A stretch of 64,000 nucleotides of DNA from an uncultured Bacteroidota bacterium (GTDB lineage: Bacteria; Bacteroidota; Bacteroidia; Flavobacteriales; Flavobacteriaceae), in the NCBI GenBank assembly GCA_902523665.1, contig CABZAD010000005.1:1-64000 (forward strand), in the 5' to 3' direction. A program made the translations under genes and the position numbers. The notes beneath the pieces are model-generated. The model made no database searches. It was given only the letters and a program-made list of their open reading frames with translations, and had not been told where the DNA came from. Shown piece by piece: positions 39,805-50,330 of the stretch. Within the stretch, counting starts at the first letter, position 1, and every line of letters begins with the position of its first letter.

Positions 39805-40916
39805 GTCTTGAATTGCTCAAACCTATCAAAAATAGTTTTCTCAATAATTTTGATGAAAGCTATTTACAAAGTTCGCTTTTCAATAAAATAAAGATTCATT
39901 CTGAGTCTGATGGTTTGCCTAATCATGAGTTATTTGATCTATGTTTAGTTGGAGTCGAAGAGGATAGGAACTCTTTTTTTGAATCAAAGAAGCAAAATTT
40001 AAAATCAATTCGAAAAGAGTTATATAAATTAAAATTTGGAAATTGGAAAATAGAAATTACAGATCTTGGAGATTTACCAAATGGAGATACTGTTGATGAT
40101 TCCTATCATGCGCTTTACGAGATTTGTAAAGAACTGCTGTCAAAAAAAATAATTCTAGTGATTATAGGTGGGAGTAATGATTTGCTATATCCAATTTTTA
40201 AGTCATTTGATACATATAATGAAAAAGTTAATATTGTTTCAATAGATAATCAATTTGATCTCTATCAGGATTCAGATTTAATTTCTGGAAGAACTTATAT
40301 GAATAAAATAATTTTTGACGATTCTAATAAGTTAAATGATTTTACAAATATTGGATTTCAAAGACATTTATGCTCTACCGATGAAATAAGTTTAATGGAG
40401 AAATTATTTTTTGAATATATTTCATTGGGTGAATTAACTGAAAATAATTTTAGAGCAGAGCCTATAATTAGAGATGCTGACATTGTTGGTTTTGATATGA
40501 AATCTTTAAATATTCTGGGGAATCCTAATGGTATTGATCCAAGGCTATCATGTATCCTTTCTAAATATGCTGGTCAAAGTAATAAAACTAATTTTTTTGG
40601 ATTATTTGAGTTGAGTGATAATTCAATATCAAATAAATTATTTTCAGAGATCATTTGGTACTTTATTGATGGAATAGATAAAAGAGTAATAGAGACAGAT
40701 TTTTATGATTCACAGACTTTTAACAAGTACATCGTTCAAACCTCAGGTATAGATATTACCTTTTTTAAAAGTAAAATTTCTGAAAAGTGGTGGGTATTAA
40801 TTGATTCCTCAAATAATAATGCTAATAATTTTCTGCCATGTTTAGAAGAGGACTATAAAGATGCTCTGAATGATAATATTCCAATAAGATGGCTAAAGGC
40901 CACAAAAAGAAATTAA
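39801..40916 (+). CDS. Arginase/formimidoylglutamase-family protein with degenerate metal ligands
   Basis: Arginase-fold order retained (DLGDL, VIIGGSNDL, VSIDNQFDL, ADIVGFDMKSLN, FFGLFEL) but canonical His/Asp ligand motifs replaced. Confidence 0.75.
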   Translation: MSLELLKPIKNSFLNNFDESYLQSSLFNKIKIHSESDGLPNHELFDLCLVGVEEDRNSFFESKKQNLKSIRKELYKLKFGNWKIEITDLGDLPNGDTVDDSYHALYEICKELLSKKIILVIIGGSNDLLYPIFKSFDTYNEKVNIVSIDNQFDLYQDSDLISGRTYMNKIIFDDSNKLNDFTNIGFQRHLCSTDEISLMEKLFFEYISLGELTENNFRAEPIIRDADIVGFDMKSLNILGNPNGIDPRLSCILSKYAGQSNKTNFFGLFELSDNSISNKLFSEIIWYFIDGIDKRVIETDFYDSQTFNKYIVQTSGIDITFFKSKISEKWWVLIDSSNNNANNFLPCLEEDYKDALNDNIPIRWLKATKRN

Positions 40917-41836
40917 ATTTCTTTTAAATATCTTTCGGCATCAAGTGCTGCCATACATCCAGTCCCTGCAGCAGTAACAGCTTGACGATAATCCTTATCC
41001 TGTACATCTCCTGCTGCAAAAACTCCTGGTACATTAGTTTTAGTGGAAGTTTTATCTGTAAGTATATATCCACTTTCATCCATATCAACTATGCCTTTAA
41101 AGATTTCAGTATTGGGTGAGTGGCCAATAGCAATAAATAAACCTGTTATTTCAATATCTGATATATCATTAGTAAGATTGTTAATTATTTTGAGACCATT
41201 AACAATATTTTCTCCCATAACTTCGACAACTTCATGATTAAATAGCACTTTTATGTTGTTATAGTTAGACAGCCTATTTTGCATTGCTTTTGATGCTCTA
41301 AAATGATCTTTCCTTACTAGCATGGTTACATTATTACATATTTTTGCTAAATATGTTGCCTCTTCTATTGCTGTGTCACCTCCACCAACAATTGCGACAT
41401 CCTGATTTTTATAAAAAAAACCGTCACACACTGCACATGCTGAAACTCCACCCCCGATAAGTCTCTTTTCACTGGGTAAACCAAGATATTTTGCTGAGGC
41501 ACCAGTACTAATTATGACTGTCTTAGATTTTATTTCATCCCCATTTTGAGTGTATAATTTATGCATTCCACCTTTATCTCTTGAAAAATCAACTTTTGAT
41601 ATAAAATCAATTTCAACTTTTGTACCAAATCTTTCGGCTTGTTCTTTAAGTTCATTCATCATTGTGGGACCATCAACACCTTGAGGATAGCCAGGGAAAT
41701 TATCAACTTCTGTTGTTGTTGTTAATTGTCCACCAGGTTCAAGTCCTGTATACATAACAGGATTAAGATCCGCTCTTGCTGCATATATAGCTGCTGTATA
41801 GCCTGCTGGTCCACTTCCTATTATTATTGTATCCAT
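40913..41836 (-). CDS. trxB: Thioredoxin-disulfide reductase
   Basis: IIGSGPAGYTAAIYAARADLNPVMYTG, GGGVSACAVCDGFFYKNQDVAIVGGGDTAIEEA, FAAGDVQDKDYRQAVTAAGTGCMAALDAE. Confidence 0.97.
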   Translation of the reverse strand: MDTIIIGSGPAGYTAAIYAARADLNPVMYTGLEPGGQLTTTTEVDNFPGYPQGVDGPTMMNELKEQAERFGTKVEIDFISKVDFSRDKGGMHKLYTQNGDEIKSKTVIISTGASAKYLGLPSEKRLIGGGVSACAVCDGFFYKNQDVAIVGGGDTAIEEATYLAKICNNVTMLVRKDHFRASKAMQNRLSNYNNIKVLFNHEVVEVMGENIVNGLKIINNLTNDISDIEITGLFIAIGHSPNTEIFKGIVDMDESGYILTDKTSTKTNVPGVFAAGDVQDKDYRQAVTAAGTGCMAALDAERYLKEI

Positions 41837-41910
41837 ACTAAGATTTTTGATGAATTATTCCAATTATGTAAAATTAAAAAAACATAATTATAAATTGACT
41901 AAAACATTAT

Positions 41911-41918
41911 TAACTTTG
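41911..41918 (+). promoter_or_regulatory. Candidate Bacteroidetes -7 element (TAACTTTG) for nagB-like gene
   Basis: Exact TAnnTTTG match 18 nt upstream of ATG 41937; the -33 box is not well spaced. Confidence 0.4.
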
Positions 41919-41936
41919 TAATTTCATAACAACAAT

Positions 41937-43862
41937 ATGAAGGCAGTCAAAAAAAACCTTAAGTATCAATCACCAGGAATTAATGAGGAAACAAGATACG
42001 AAAAACTTCATACTGTTACTTTTGAAAATTCAAAAGAGGCTTCTGTTTCAATCGCTAGAGAAATTTGTGAATTAGTTAAAGCCAAATATGAAAAAAATAA
42101 AAGCTGTGTAGTAGGATTTGCAACTGGTTCTTCGCCAACCAAAGTTTATCAAGAAATCATAAGAATCCATAAAGAAGAATCATTAAGCTTCAAAAATGTT
42201 ATAGCATTTAATTTGGATGAATATTTCCCAATTAATAAAGATGATAAAAATAGTTATCATCACTTTATGAGGGAAAACTTATTCGATCATTTAGACATTC
42301 CTTTAGAGAATATTAATATTCCATCGGGTGAAATAAAAGAGAAACAGGTTAAAAAATATTGCATGCAGTACGAAAAGAAAATACAAGAAAGTGGAGGTAT
42401 TGACATCCAACTACTTGGAATTGGTAGGACAGGTCATATTGGCTTTAATGAACCAGGATCTCATTTTAATTCTAAAACTCGATTAATTACCCTTGACCAT
42501 ACTACAAGGTTTGACGCTAGTAAAAGCTTTAATGGAATTGAAAATGTTCCTTCAAAGGCAATAACTATGGGTGTAAGAACAATTTTTAATTCAAAAAGAA
42601 TTATTGTTATGGCATGGGGTACACAAAAAAGTCTTATTGCTAAAAAGTCAGTTGAGAATAATGTTTCTTCACTTATCCCCTCTACCTATCTTCAAAATCA
42701 CAAAAACGTTACTTTGGTTCTTGACAAAGAATGTTCAAATGAACTAACAAGGGTGAAAACACCATGGTTAGTAGGTCCATGTGACTGGTCAGATACTATG
42801 AAAAGGAAAGCAATCGTATGGTTGTGTGACGTAACTGAAAAATCTATTTTAAAATTAACTGATGAAGATTATAATAAAAATGGCTTGTCTGATTTGTTAG
42901 CTCTCGAAGGTTCTGCATATGGCCTTAACATAAAGATGTTTAATCATTTTCAAAATACCATTACTGGCTGGCCAGGAGGTAAGCCTAGCGCAGATGATTC
43001 AACAAGGCCTGAAAGAAAGAGTCCAAATTCTAAAAAGGTAATCATATTTAGTCCACATCCAGATGATGATGTTATTTCTATGGGAGGTACATTTGATAGG
43101 TTAGTCTCTCAAGGACATGATGTTCATATTGCATATCAGGCATCTGGTAATGTTGCAGTTTCTGATCATGACGCACTAAAGTTTATTGAAGTGTCAAATG
43201 ATATGTTTCCTGCTGAACTTAAACTAAAAGTAAGTAAATTAATCAAAGAACTGAATAATAAAAAACCAGATAAAATTGATTCAACAGATGTGAGGAAAAT
43301 CAAGAGTTTAATTAGAAAAAGAGAGGCAATTTCAGCAACCAGGTATATTGGAATCCCTGATTCTAACACACACTTCATGAATTTACCATTCTATGAAACA
43401 GGAAGAATTAAAAAGAATCCAGCATCAAAAAAAGATATTTTAATAACAGCATCATTGATAAAAAAAATCAAACCACATCAAATATATGCAGCAGGAGATC
43501 TTGAAGACCCTCATGGTACTCATAAAGTCTGTCTTGATATTGTTTTTGACGCATTAAATTCACTTAAAGGTGAAAAATTTATAAAAGATTGTTGGCTGTG
43601 GTTATACAGAGGTGCATGGCTAGAGTGGGACATACATGAAATTGATATGGCAGTTCCTATGAGTCCAGCTCAAGTTCTTAGGAAAAGAAAAGCAATATTT
43701 TTTCATCAAACTCAAAAGGATGGAGTAATGTTTCAAGGACATGATTTAAGAGAATTTTGGGTTAGAGCTGAAGAAAGGAATCATGAAACAGCTGAAAAAT
43801 ATAAAAAAATGGGTTTAGCAGATTATGCGGCCATTGAATCATTTAAAAGACATTATTTTTAA
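41937..43862 (+). CDS. nagB: Glucosamine-6-phosphate deaminase fused to PIG-L/LmbE deacetylase domain
   Basis: VGFATGSSPTKVYQEIIRIHKEE, FNLDEYFPI, LLGIGRTGHIGFNEPGS; C-terminal IIFSPHPDDDVISMGGTFDRL. Confidence 0.93.
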   Translation: MKAVKKNLKYQSPGINEETRYEKLHTVTFENSKEASVSIAREICELVKAKYEKNKSCVVGFATGSSPTKVYQEIIRIHKEESLSFKNVIAFNLDEYFPINKDDKNSYHHFMRENLFDHLDIPLENINIPSGEIKEKQVKKYCMQYEKKIQESGGIDIQLLGIGRTGHIGFNEPGSHFNSKTRLITLDHTTRFDASKSFNGIENVPSKAITMGVRTIFNSKRIIVMAWGTQKSLIAKKSVENNVSSLIPSTYLQNHKNVTLVLDKECSNELTRVKTPWLVGPCDWSDTMKRKAIVWLCDVTEKSILKLTDEDYNKNGLSDLLALEGSAYGLNIKMFNHFQNTITGWPGGKPSADDSTRPERKSPNSKKVIIFSPHPDDDVISMGGTFDRLVSQGHDVHIAYQASGNVAVSDHDALKFIEVSNDMFPAELKLKVSKLIKELNNKKPDKIDSTDVRKIKSLIRKREAISATRYIGIPDSNTHFMNLPFYETGRIKKNPASKKDILITASLIKKIKPHQIYAAGDLEDPHGTHKVCLDIVFDALNSLKGEKFIKDCWLWLYRGAWLEWDIHEIDMAVPMSPAQVLRKRKAIFFHQTQKDGVMFQGHDLREFWVRAEERNHETAEKYKKMGLADYAAIESFKRHYF

Positions 43863-43872
43863 TAAAATCATT

Positions 43873-45474
43873 ATGAAAAAATCTATTAAACTACTAACCT
43901 TAACCTTAATATTTGGCTCACAATTTATTCTTCAATCACAGGATAAATTTTCCAAACGAAAAATTGAAAATCTTAAAGATGAAGTTTCTCAGCTAGTCGA
44001 AAAGGATAAAAAAATGACACAAGTAATGATTGACAAAGTTTTTAGTTTTGGAGAGCTTGGATTCCAAGAATTTGAAACATCAAAATACTTAGGTAAAATT
44101 CTTGAACAAAATGGATTTGATGTTGAGTATCAGATTTCAGATATTCCAACCTCATGGCTTGCAACTTGGTCAAATGGAAAAGGAGGTCCAACAATTGCTC
44201 TGGGAAGTGATTTTGACGGAGTTCCGTCAACATCTCAATATCCGGGTGTTGCTTATGAGAAGCCGGTAGTAGAGGGTGCGCCAGGTCATGGTGAGGGACA
44301 TAATATTGGTCTTCCTATAGTTATTACCTCTGCTATTGCAATCAAAAAAATTATGATTGAAAATAATATTAATGGAAATCTTGTTATCTGGCCAGGTGTA
44401 GCTGAGGAAATACTAGGTGCAAAAGCTTGGTATGTTAGAGATGGTTATTTTGATAATGTTGACATGTGTATTTTTACACATGTTAGTACAAACATGTCGA
44501 CATCATGGGGAAGACCATCTGGTACTGGATTAATTTCTGTAAAATATACCTTTAGCGGAGAAACTGCTCATTCTGCTGGCTCTCCATGGAGAGCAAGAAG
44601 TGCACTTGATGCTGCAGAATTAATGAATGTGGGATGGAATTATCGGAGAGAACATCTACATCCAGACCAAAGGTCCCACTCAATTTTTATTGATGCAGGA
44701 GATCAACCAAATGTAGTTCCATCTAAAGCTTCTATATGGTACTTTCTTAGAGAAATTACATACAAAGGCATAATGGAAATGTACGATACTGCCAATAAAA
44801 TGGCACAAGGAGCAGCACTTATGACCAATACAACATATGAATCAGAAGTTCTTGGAGCTGCCTGGCCAAGACATTTTAATAAAATCATTGCTGAAGAAAT
44901 GTATGAGAATATTAAAAAAGTAGGATTACCAAAATGGTCTGAGGATGATCAAAAATTAGCTAGAGCTGTTCAAAAGGAAATAGGAATTGAGTCAATTAAT
45001 GGTCTTCCTACAGAATTGCCCCTTCTTCGTAAACCACTTCCTTACAATGTAAGTGGTGGATCAGACGATATTGGTGATGTGTCATGGAAGGTTCCAACAG
45101 TAGTCCTCAGGTTTCCATCTAATATACCAGATGTTACGTTTCATCACTGGTCAGCTAGTATTGCAGCTGCAACTCCAATTGCTCACAAGGGAGCTAATGC
45201 TGGAGCTAAAGTAGTTGCTATGACAGTTATAGATTTTTTAACAAAACCAGAAAAATTAGCTCAAGCTAAGAGTTACTTTGATAATGTTCAAAGTAAGGAA
45301 GACTTTTACAAGCCTATGATATCTGAGACAGACCCACCTCCATCATATTTAAACACTGAAAAGATGGAAAAATACAGAGATCAAATGGAAAAATTTTATT
45401 TTGATGAAACCAAGTATGACACCTATCTTGAACAGTTAGGGGTTGATTATCCTGAAATTAAAAAAGAGGATTAA
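43873..45474 (+). CDS. Secreted M20-family amidohydrolase (AbgB-like)
   Basis: Signal peptide from MKKSIKLLTLTLIFGSQ (43873); SDFDGVPSTSQYPGVAYEKPVVEGAPGHGEGHNIGLP, VKYTFSGETAHSAGSPWRARSALDAAELMNVG. Confidence 0.88.
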   Translation: MKKSIKLLTLTLIFGSQFILQSQDKFSKRKIENLKDEVSQLVEKDKKMTQVMIDKVFSFGELGFQEFETSKYLGKILEQNGFDVEYQISDIPTSWLATWSNGKGGPTIALGSDFDGVPSTSQYPGVAYEKPVVEGAPGHGEGHNIGLPIVITSAIAIKKIMIENNINGNLVIWPGVAEEILGAKAWYVRDGYFDNVDMCIFTHVSTNMSTSWGRPSGTGLISVKYTFSGETAHSAGSPWRARSALDAAELMNVGWNYRREHLHPDQRSHSIFIDAGDQPNVVPSKASIWYFLREITYKGIMEMYDTANKMAQGAALMTNTTYESEVLGAAWPRHFNKIIAEEMYENIKKVGLPKWSEDDQKLARAVQKEIGIESINGLPTELPLLRKPLPYNVSGGSDDIGDVSWKVPTVVLRFPSNIPDVTFHHWSASIAAATPIAHKGANAGAKVVAMTVIDFLTKPEKLAQAKSYFDNVQSKEDFYKPMISETDPPPSYLNTEKMEKYRDQMEKFYFDETKYDTYLEQLGVDYPEIKKED

Positions 45475-45623
45475 ACACTAATTAATTTTCTAAAATATTT
45501 ATTTGAAAATAAATTAATTGTTGTTTTTATTGATTTTCTAATTTTTAAAAAAACATGTCATTATTATGGTTTTTGTTATATAATTAATAAATTGAGCCTG
45601 TAAACAAAACAAAATCAAATTTT

Positions 45624-48600
45624 ATGAAAAGAATACTAAGCACAGTATTTTTACTATTTGCATTGTTATCATATGGTCAAAACCCTATAAATGGTGTTGT
45701 CTCAGATGAAAACGGAGTGCCCCTACCAGGAGCAAATGTTATTATTGAGAACACCAATACAGGTGTTTCCACTGATTTCGATGGAAATTTTGAAATTACT
45801 GCTAATCAAGGACAAGTTCTTGCTGTAAGTTATATTGGTTATACAACCCAATATGTAACTGTTGCTGGTCAATCTGCAATAAATATTTCTTTACAGCTTG
45901 ATAATGAGCTAGAAGAGGTAGTTGTTACAGCTCTTGGATTTGCTGCTGTTCGGGATCAACAAGGTTCAACTTCTTCTGTAATAAATGCAGATGATGTAAT
46001 TAGGTCTGCTGAACCAACTGTTGTAAATGCATTAAGTGGTAAGGCATCAGGAGTTAGAATAACAAAATCAAATGGTGATCCAGGTGCTGGTAGTACCATT
46101 AGGATTCGAGGTGCTAACTCAATTGGAGGATCAATACAACCGTTAATTATTGTTGATGGTGTTCCTCTAGACAATACTACAAATTATGGAGGTGGTAATA
46201 CAATTACCGGAGGAAATGGTGGTGTTACTCAAGGATCACGTTTAAATGATATAAATCCAGCAGATATCGAGTCTGTTAACGTTTTAAAAGGTGCTTCTGC
46301 AGCGTCTCTTTATGGAAGTAGAGCTGCTAATGGTGTTGTGGTAATTACAACTAAAAAAGGCCAAAGAGGAGCTGCAAAGGTCTCGTTTAAGTCCTCATAC
46401 TCATTTGACGAAATTTCTGAAAGGATTCCAATGCAAGATACTTGGGGTCAAGGTAGAAGTGGCGTATTTGGGACTAACAGAGCAGAATCTTGGGGTGACT
46501 ATATCCCAGATAGATCGGGTGGTCAAGATACATACAAAAGTGGAGCATATTTTGTTTCTGACAGTGGTAGAAGATACGAGGCCATCGATAGTAAAAATTC
46601 AACTCAAACATTTGTTGAGGAAAACTTTAACTCTGTTTTTGGTACAGGTAATGCTCTACAAAATGATTTAACTGTTAGTGGTGGAAACGAAAATAGTAAC
46701 TATTTTTTCAGTTTAGGTCATCTTGAACAGGATGGTGTTATCAGAAACGCTTCTTATGAGAGGACTAATGCAAGATTAAACTATGAAGCTAAGATTAATG
46801 AAAAAATTACACTTAGTACTAAAATGGCGTATACATATACTGATTCTAACAGAATTCAGCAAAGTTCAAATGTTTCAGGTATGATGTTAGGATTATTGAG
46901 AACTCCTCCAGACTTTGATGGAAGAGATTATAAAGGAACATATTACAGTTCAAGTGGTGTTGAGTATATTAATCGCGGAAGATCATATAGAAAACCTCTT
47001 GGACAGAGTGTTAACCAATCATATACTAACCCGTTGTGGACAGTAAATGAACAAGAGTCAAGTACTAAGGTTAACAGAGTAACAGTTACTCCTCAATTAA
47101 CTATTAAGCCAACAAATTGGTTGTCAATAATTACAAGAGGAAACTTAGATGTAGCCGATGATAAAAGAACCTATTTTTTCCCATTGGGTGATGCAAGCTC
47201 AAGAGCTAATGGACAGTATCAAGAGGATGCTCTAGATATAAGAAATACTGCATTTGATATAATTGGTAAAGCAAATTTCCAATTATCAGATATGGTAAAC
47301 TTGACTGCTACGGCAGGTTGGAGCTATAATGATAGAAAATACTCTAGACTTTCCGGAAATATTACTGGATTCCTTGTTAATTCTGCTAAGAGAACTACTG
47401 CGCTTAATACTTCTGCAGAAGCATCTACTTTTGATGGTTTCAAGACTTTTAGAAGATCTAATAGAGGTTATGGTATTTTAAACTTTGATATTAATGATGA
47501 ATTATTCATTACTGCTTCAGGTGCTTTAGAGGCATCATCAACTATTAATGGTACGTTTTTCTATCCTGCAGCAGATGCAGCTTGGGTTTTAACTGAAAAT
47601 GTTGTTGACTCAGATTTAATGTCATTTGCAAAACTGAGGGCTTCTTGGGGTCAGGTAGGTGTTCAACCATCTGCTCACCAATTTGAGACTCTTGCCGAAG
47701 GAGGATTTGGATATTCTACTTACAGTGATCCACTGGACAGTAATTTATTTGGTGGAGGTTTTAGGCTGGATAATAACTTAGGTAATCCAAATTTAGAACC
47801 TGAAATCAAGACAGAGTGGGAAATTGGAGGTGATTTTAGATTTTTTGATGACAAGGTATCTCTTTCCCTAACATATTATGATAACATTATTGAAGGAATT
47901 CTTCTAAATGTTGCGTTATCTCCATCTTCAGGATATTCAACTCAATATGGTAATTATGGAGAAATGACTAACAATGGTATGGAGATTGATCTTGGACTTG
48001 ATTTAATTGATACTGCTGAATTTGGTTTATCCACTGCGATCAATTGGTCTACAAATGAAAATGAGGTTACCGATTTATTTGGAACAGAATCTATAAACTT
48101 ATCTCCTGGTGCTTCTGTAAGCTCAAGAGCAGTTGTTGGTTATCCATTAGGTTCACTTTACGGAACAGGTTCCCAAACGAATCCTGATGGAAGTTTTATT
48201 TTAAACTCAAATGGATTCCCTCAAATTACATCAAGTCCGATTGTTTTAGGAGATCCTAACCCTGATTGGAGAGGTGGAATTTCTCTTAGTATGAGATATA
48301 AAAAGTTCAGACTTAATGCTGTACTTGAGCACTCTGAAGGAGGTGACTTCTCACCAAGAACTCTTTGGGTTCTTAATAGATTCGGAACAACTCAAGAAAC
48401 TGCAAATAGACTTACATTAGACCAACCGCTGGTAAACTACAGAGGTAACACAATTCCTGCCGGAACAACAGTTAGAGGTAATGTAAGAGACTTCGGTGGT
48501 GGTCCAGTTCTTCTAGACGAAAACTGGTATAGAACAGGTATTGGAGGAGGTTTTGGTGATAACCAAGCATACAACTTCTCAATTGCTGATGCAACCTTCA

Positions 48601-48833
48601 CAAAATTAAGAGATCTCTCATTGAGTTATGTAATTGATACACCTTTAGTAACAAATATTGGACTTAGTGATGTAATAGTTTCTGTTACGGGTAGAGATTT
48701 AATAAATATCAATAATGTTGAAGGAATTGATCCTGAGATAAACACAAAAGGTGTAAGTGTTGCTCAAGGTGTTGAGTATTTTACAAATCCTCAGACAAAG
48801 GGTTTCCTTTTTAGTTTAACTATAAATTATTAA
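45624..48833 (+). CDS. SusC/RagA-family TonB-linked outer membrane transporter
   Basis: Carboxypeptidase-like N-terminal domain (INGVVSDENGVPLPGANVIIENTNTGVSTDFDGNFEI), plug LKGASAASLYGSRAANGVVVITTKKG. Confidence 0.97.
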   Translation: MKRILSTVFLLFALLSYGQNPINGVVSDENGVPLPGANVIIENTNTGVSTDFDGNFEITANQGQVLAVSYIGYTTQYVTVAGQSAINISLQLDNELEEVVVTALGFAAVRDQQGSTSSVINADDVIRSAEPTVVNALSGKASGVRITKSNGDPGAGSTIRIRGANSIGGSIQPLIIVDGVPLDNTTNYGGGNTITGGNGGVTQGSRLNDINPADIESVNVLKGASAASLYGSRAANGVVVITTKKGQRGAAKVSFKSSYSFDEISERIPMQDTWGQGRSGVFGTNRAESWGDYIPDRSGGQDTYKSGAYFVSDSGRRYEAIDSKNSTQTFVEENFNSVFGTGNALQNDLTVSGGNENSNYFFSLGHLEQDGVIRNASYERTNARLNYEAKINEKITLSTKMAYTYTDSNRIQQSSNVSGMMLGLLRTPPDFDGRDYKGTYYSSSGVEYINRGRSYRKPLGQSVNQSYTNPLWTVNEQESSTKVNRVTVTPQLTIKPTNWLSIITRGNLDVADDKRTYFFPLGDASSRANGQYQEDALDIRNTAFDIIGKANFQLSDMVNLTATAGWSYNDRKYSRLSGNITGFLVNSAKRTTALNTSAEASTFDGFKTFRRSNRGYGILNFDINDELFITASGALEASSTINGTFFYPAADAAWVLTENVVDSDLMSFAKLRASWGQVGVQPSAHQFETLAEGGFGYSTYSDPLDSNLFGGGFRLDNNLGNPNLEPEIKTEWEIGGDFRFFDDKVSLSLTYYDNIIEGILLNVALSPSSGYSTQYGNYGEMTNNGMEIDLGLDLIDTAEFGLSTAINWSTNENEVTDLFGTESINLSPGASVSSRAVVGYPLGSLYGTGSQTNPDGSFILNSNGFPQITSSPIVLGDPNPDWRGGISLSMRYKKFRLNAVLEHSEGGDFSPRTLWVLNRFGTTQETANRLTLDQPLVNYRGNTIPAGTTVRGNVRDFGGGPVLLDENWYRTGIGGGFGDNQAYNFSIADATFTKLRDLSLSYVIDTPLVTNIGLSDVIVSVTGRDLININNVEGIDPEINTKGVSVAQGVEYFTNPQTKGFLFSLTINY

Positions 48834-48837
48834 TAAA

Positions 48838-50262
48838 ATGAAAAAATTATTTACAAAATCAATATTAGCTCTTTTAATTATTTTCTCATTTTCTTGTGAG
48901 GATATAAATGAGGATATAAATTCTAATCCAAACGACATTTTAATTACGGATGTAGAGGATAAACTATTTTTAACAGGTGCTCAATTAGCAAATATACAGC
49001 TTCAATTAGGTCACTTAAATAGAATCAGTGGAATGTACTCTGGACAATTAATTGGATTTAGCTCACTGTATGCAAATATTTATGGTATGGCATTGTCAAC
49101 AGTTGAGTCAAATGGCTCATGGAATGCACTTTATGTTGGAGTGTTAACAAATATGAGACAATTGCAAAATAACTCTAACAATACTTTATTAGTTGGAATT
49201 GCTGAAGTTATGGAAGGTCATGCTTTTGGAACTGCTGCGTCTCTATGGGGTGGAATCCCATATAGCGAAGCTGGTAACCCTGAGGTTTCTGACCCAGTTT
49301 TTGATTCTCAAGTATCGGTTTATAATGCCGCAATACAGAAATTAAATTCTGGAATATCAACTCTTCAGTCTGCATCATCAACTAGTTTATCCCAAGACAT
49401 TATATTTGGTGGAAATAAAGACAAATGGATTGAAGCTGCATATACATTAATTGCTCGTTTTAATCTTCATAAAAAAGATTATGCTGCTGCAATTTCTGCT
49501 GCAAATAATGGAATTAGCTCTGCGTCAGGTGATATGCAATACAAACCACGTGCTACTCAAAACAGTGGAGATGTTAACTTATTTGCAACTATTTTAAATG
49601 GATCCAGAGCAGGTGATTTAGGAAACTCATCGGGGGGATCTGAAAGTTATTTATTACAATTATTAAGTAATTCTTATTCATCAAATAGAAATCATTCAAA
49701 AACAGATGAGACAGCTAGATATGGATACTATAAAATTAATTCTTCTAGTGGTTCTGCAAATACTGGTGTAATTGCTCCAAATGAACCTCAAAATATGGTG
49801 ACTTATTTTGAAAATGAATTGATTCTAGCTGAAGCTAAAGCAAGACAAGGTGGAATTGCTGATGGTCTTCCACATTTAAATAGTGTAAGATCTTGGCTAA
49901 ACTCTGGAGGTCAATTAAATGATAATTATAATGGAGGTTCATTTAATTATGAGGCTTTTGTGTCATCTGACTTTAGTTCAGGTGGAATTGAAAACGCAGA
50001 TGGAGTAGATGCAAAAACTGCATTTCTTAGAGAGGTAATTGAGGAAAGGTATGTTTCGGGATTCGGAATGCACATGCCGTTTAACGACGCAAGAAGACTA
50101 AGAAAGTCAGACAGTGCATTTTCTGTGCCTTTTGTTCTTGTTGATGGACCAGCTGGTCAATTTCCTGAAAGAATGCCTTATGCTGCTACAGAATTAAATT
50201 CTAATTCTAATGCACCCGCAGAAGATCCAGGTATATTCACTAAAACAGAAGTAAATCAATAA
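48838..50262 (+). CDS. SusD/RagB-family nutrient-binding lipoprotein
   Basis: Lipobox LLIIFSFSCEDINEDINSNPND; YFENELILAEAKARQG; immediately downstream of SusC. Confidence 0.93.
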   Translation: MKKLFTKSILALLIIFSFSCEDINEDINSNPNDILITDVEDKLFLTGAQLANIQLQLGHLNRISGMYSGQLIGFSSLYANIYGMALSTVESNGSWNALYVGVLTNMRQLQNNSNNTLLVGIAEVMEGHAFGTAASLWGGIPYSEAGNPEVSDPVFDSQVSVYNAAIQKLNSGISTLQSASSTSLSQDIIFGGNKDKWIEAAYTLIARFNLHKKDYAAAISAANNGISSASGDMQYKPRATQNSGDVNLFATILNGSRAGDLGNSSGGSESYLLQLLSNSYSSNRNHSKTDETARYGYYKINSSSGSANTGVIAPNEPQNMVTYFENELILAEAKARQGGIADGLPHLNSVRSWLNSGGQLNDNYNGGSFNYEAFVSSDFSSGGIENADGVDAKTAFLREVIEERYVSGFGMHMPFNDARRLRKSDSAFSVPFVLVDGPAGQFPERMPYAATELNSNSNAPAEDPGIFTKTEVNQ

Positions 50263-50286
50263 TAATTAAAAAAAAGTAATACTTTT

Positions 50287-50322
50287 AAAAAAGGTTTGTA
50301 AATTTTGCAAACCTTTTTTTTT
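50287..50322 (+). terminator. Rho-independent terminator after SusD
   Basis: aaaaaaggtttg-taaatttt-gcaaaccttttttttt: 11-12 bp stem with T tract. Confidence 0.85.
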
Positions 50323-50330
50323 GGTTAATT

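Noticed and set aside
41937-43862. NagB fused to PIG-L domain as a novel fusion
   Set aside because: Striking, but I recall this architecture as common in Bacteroidetes, so not reported as new.
45475-45623. Imperfect inverted repeat aattaattttc...gaaaataaattaatt upstream of susC
   Set aside because: AT-only, imperfect stem and no clear T tract; could be chance in such AT-rich DNA. Not called a terminator or riboswitch.
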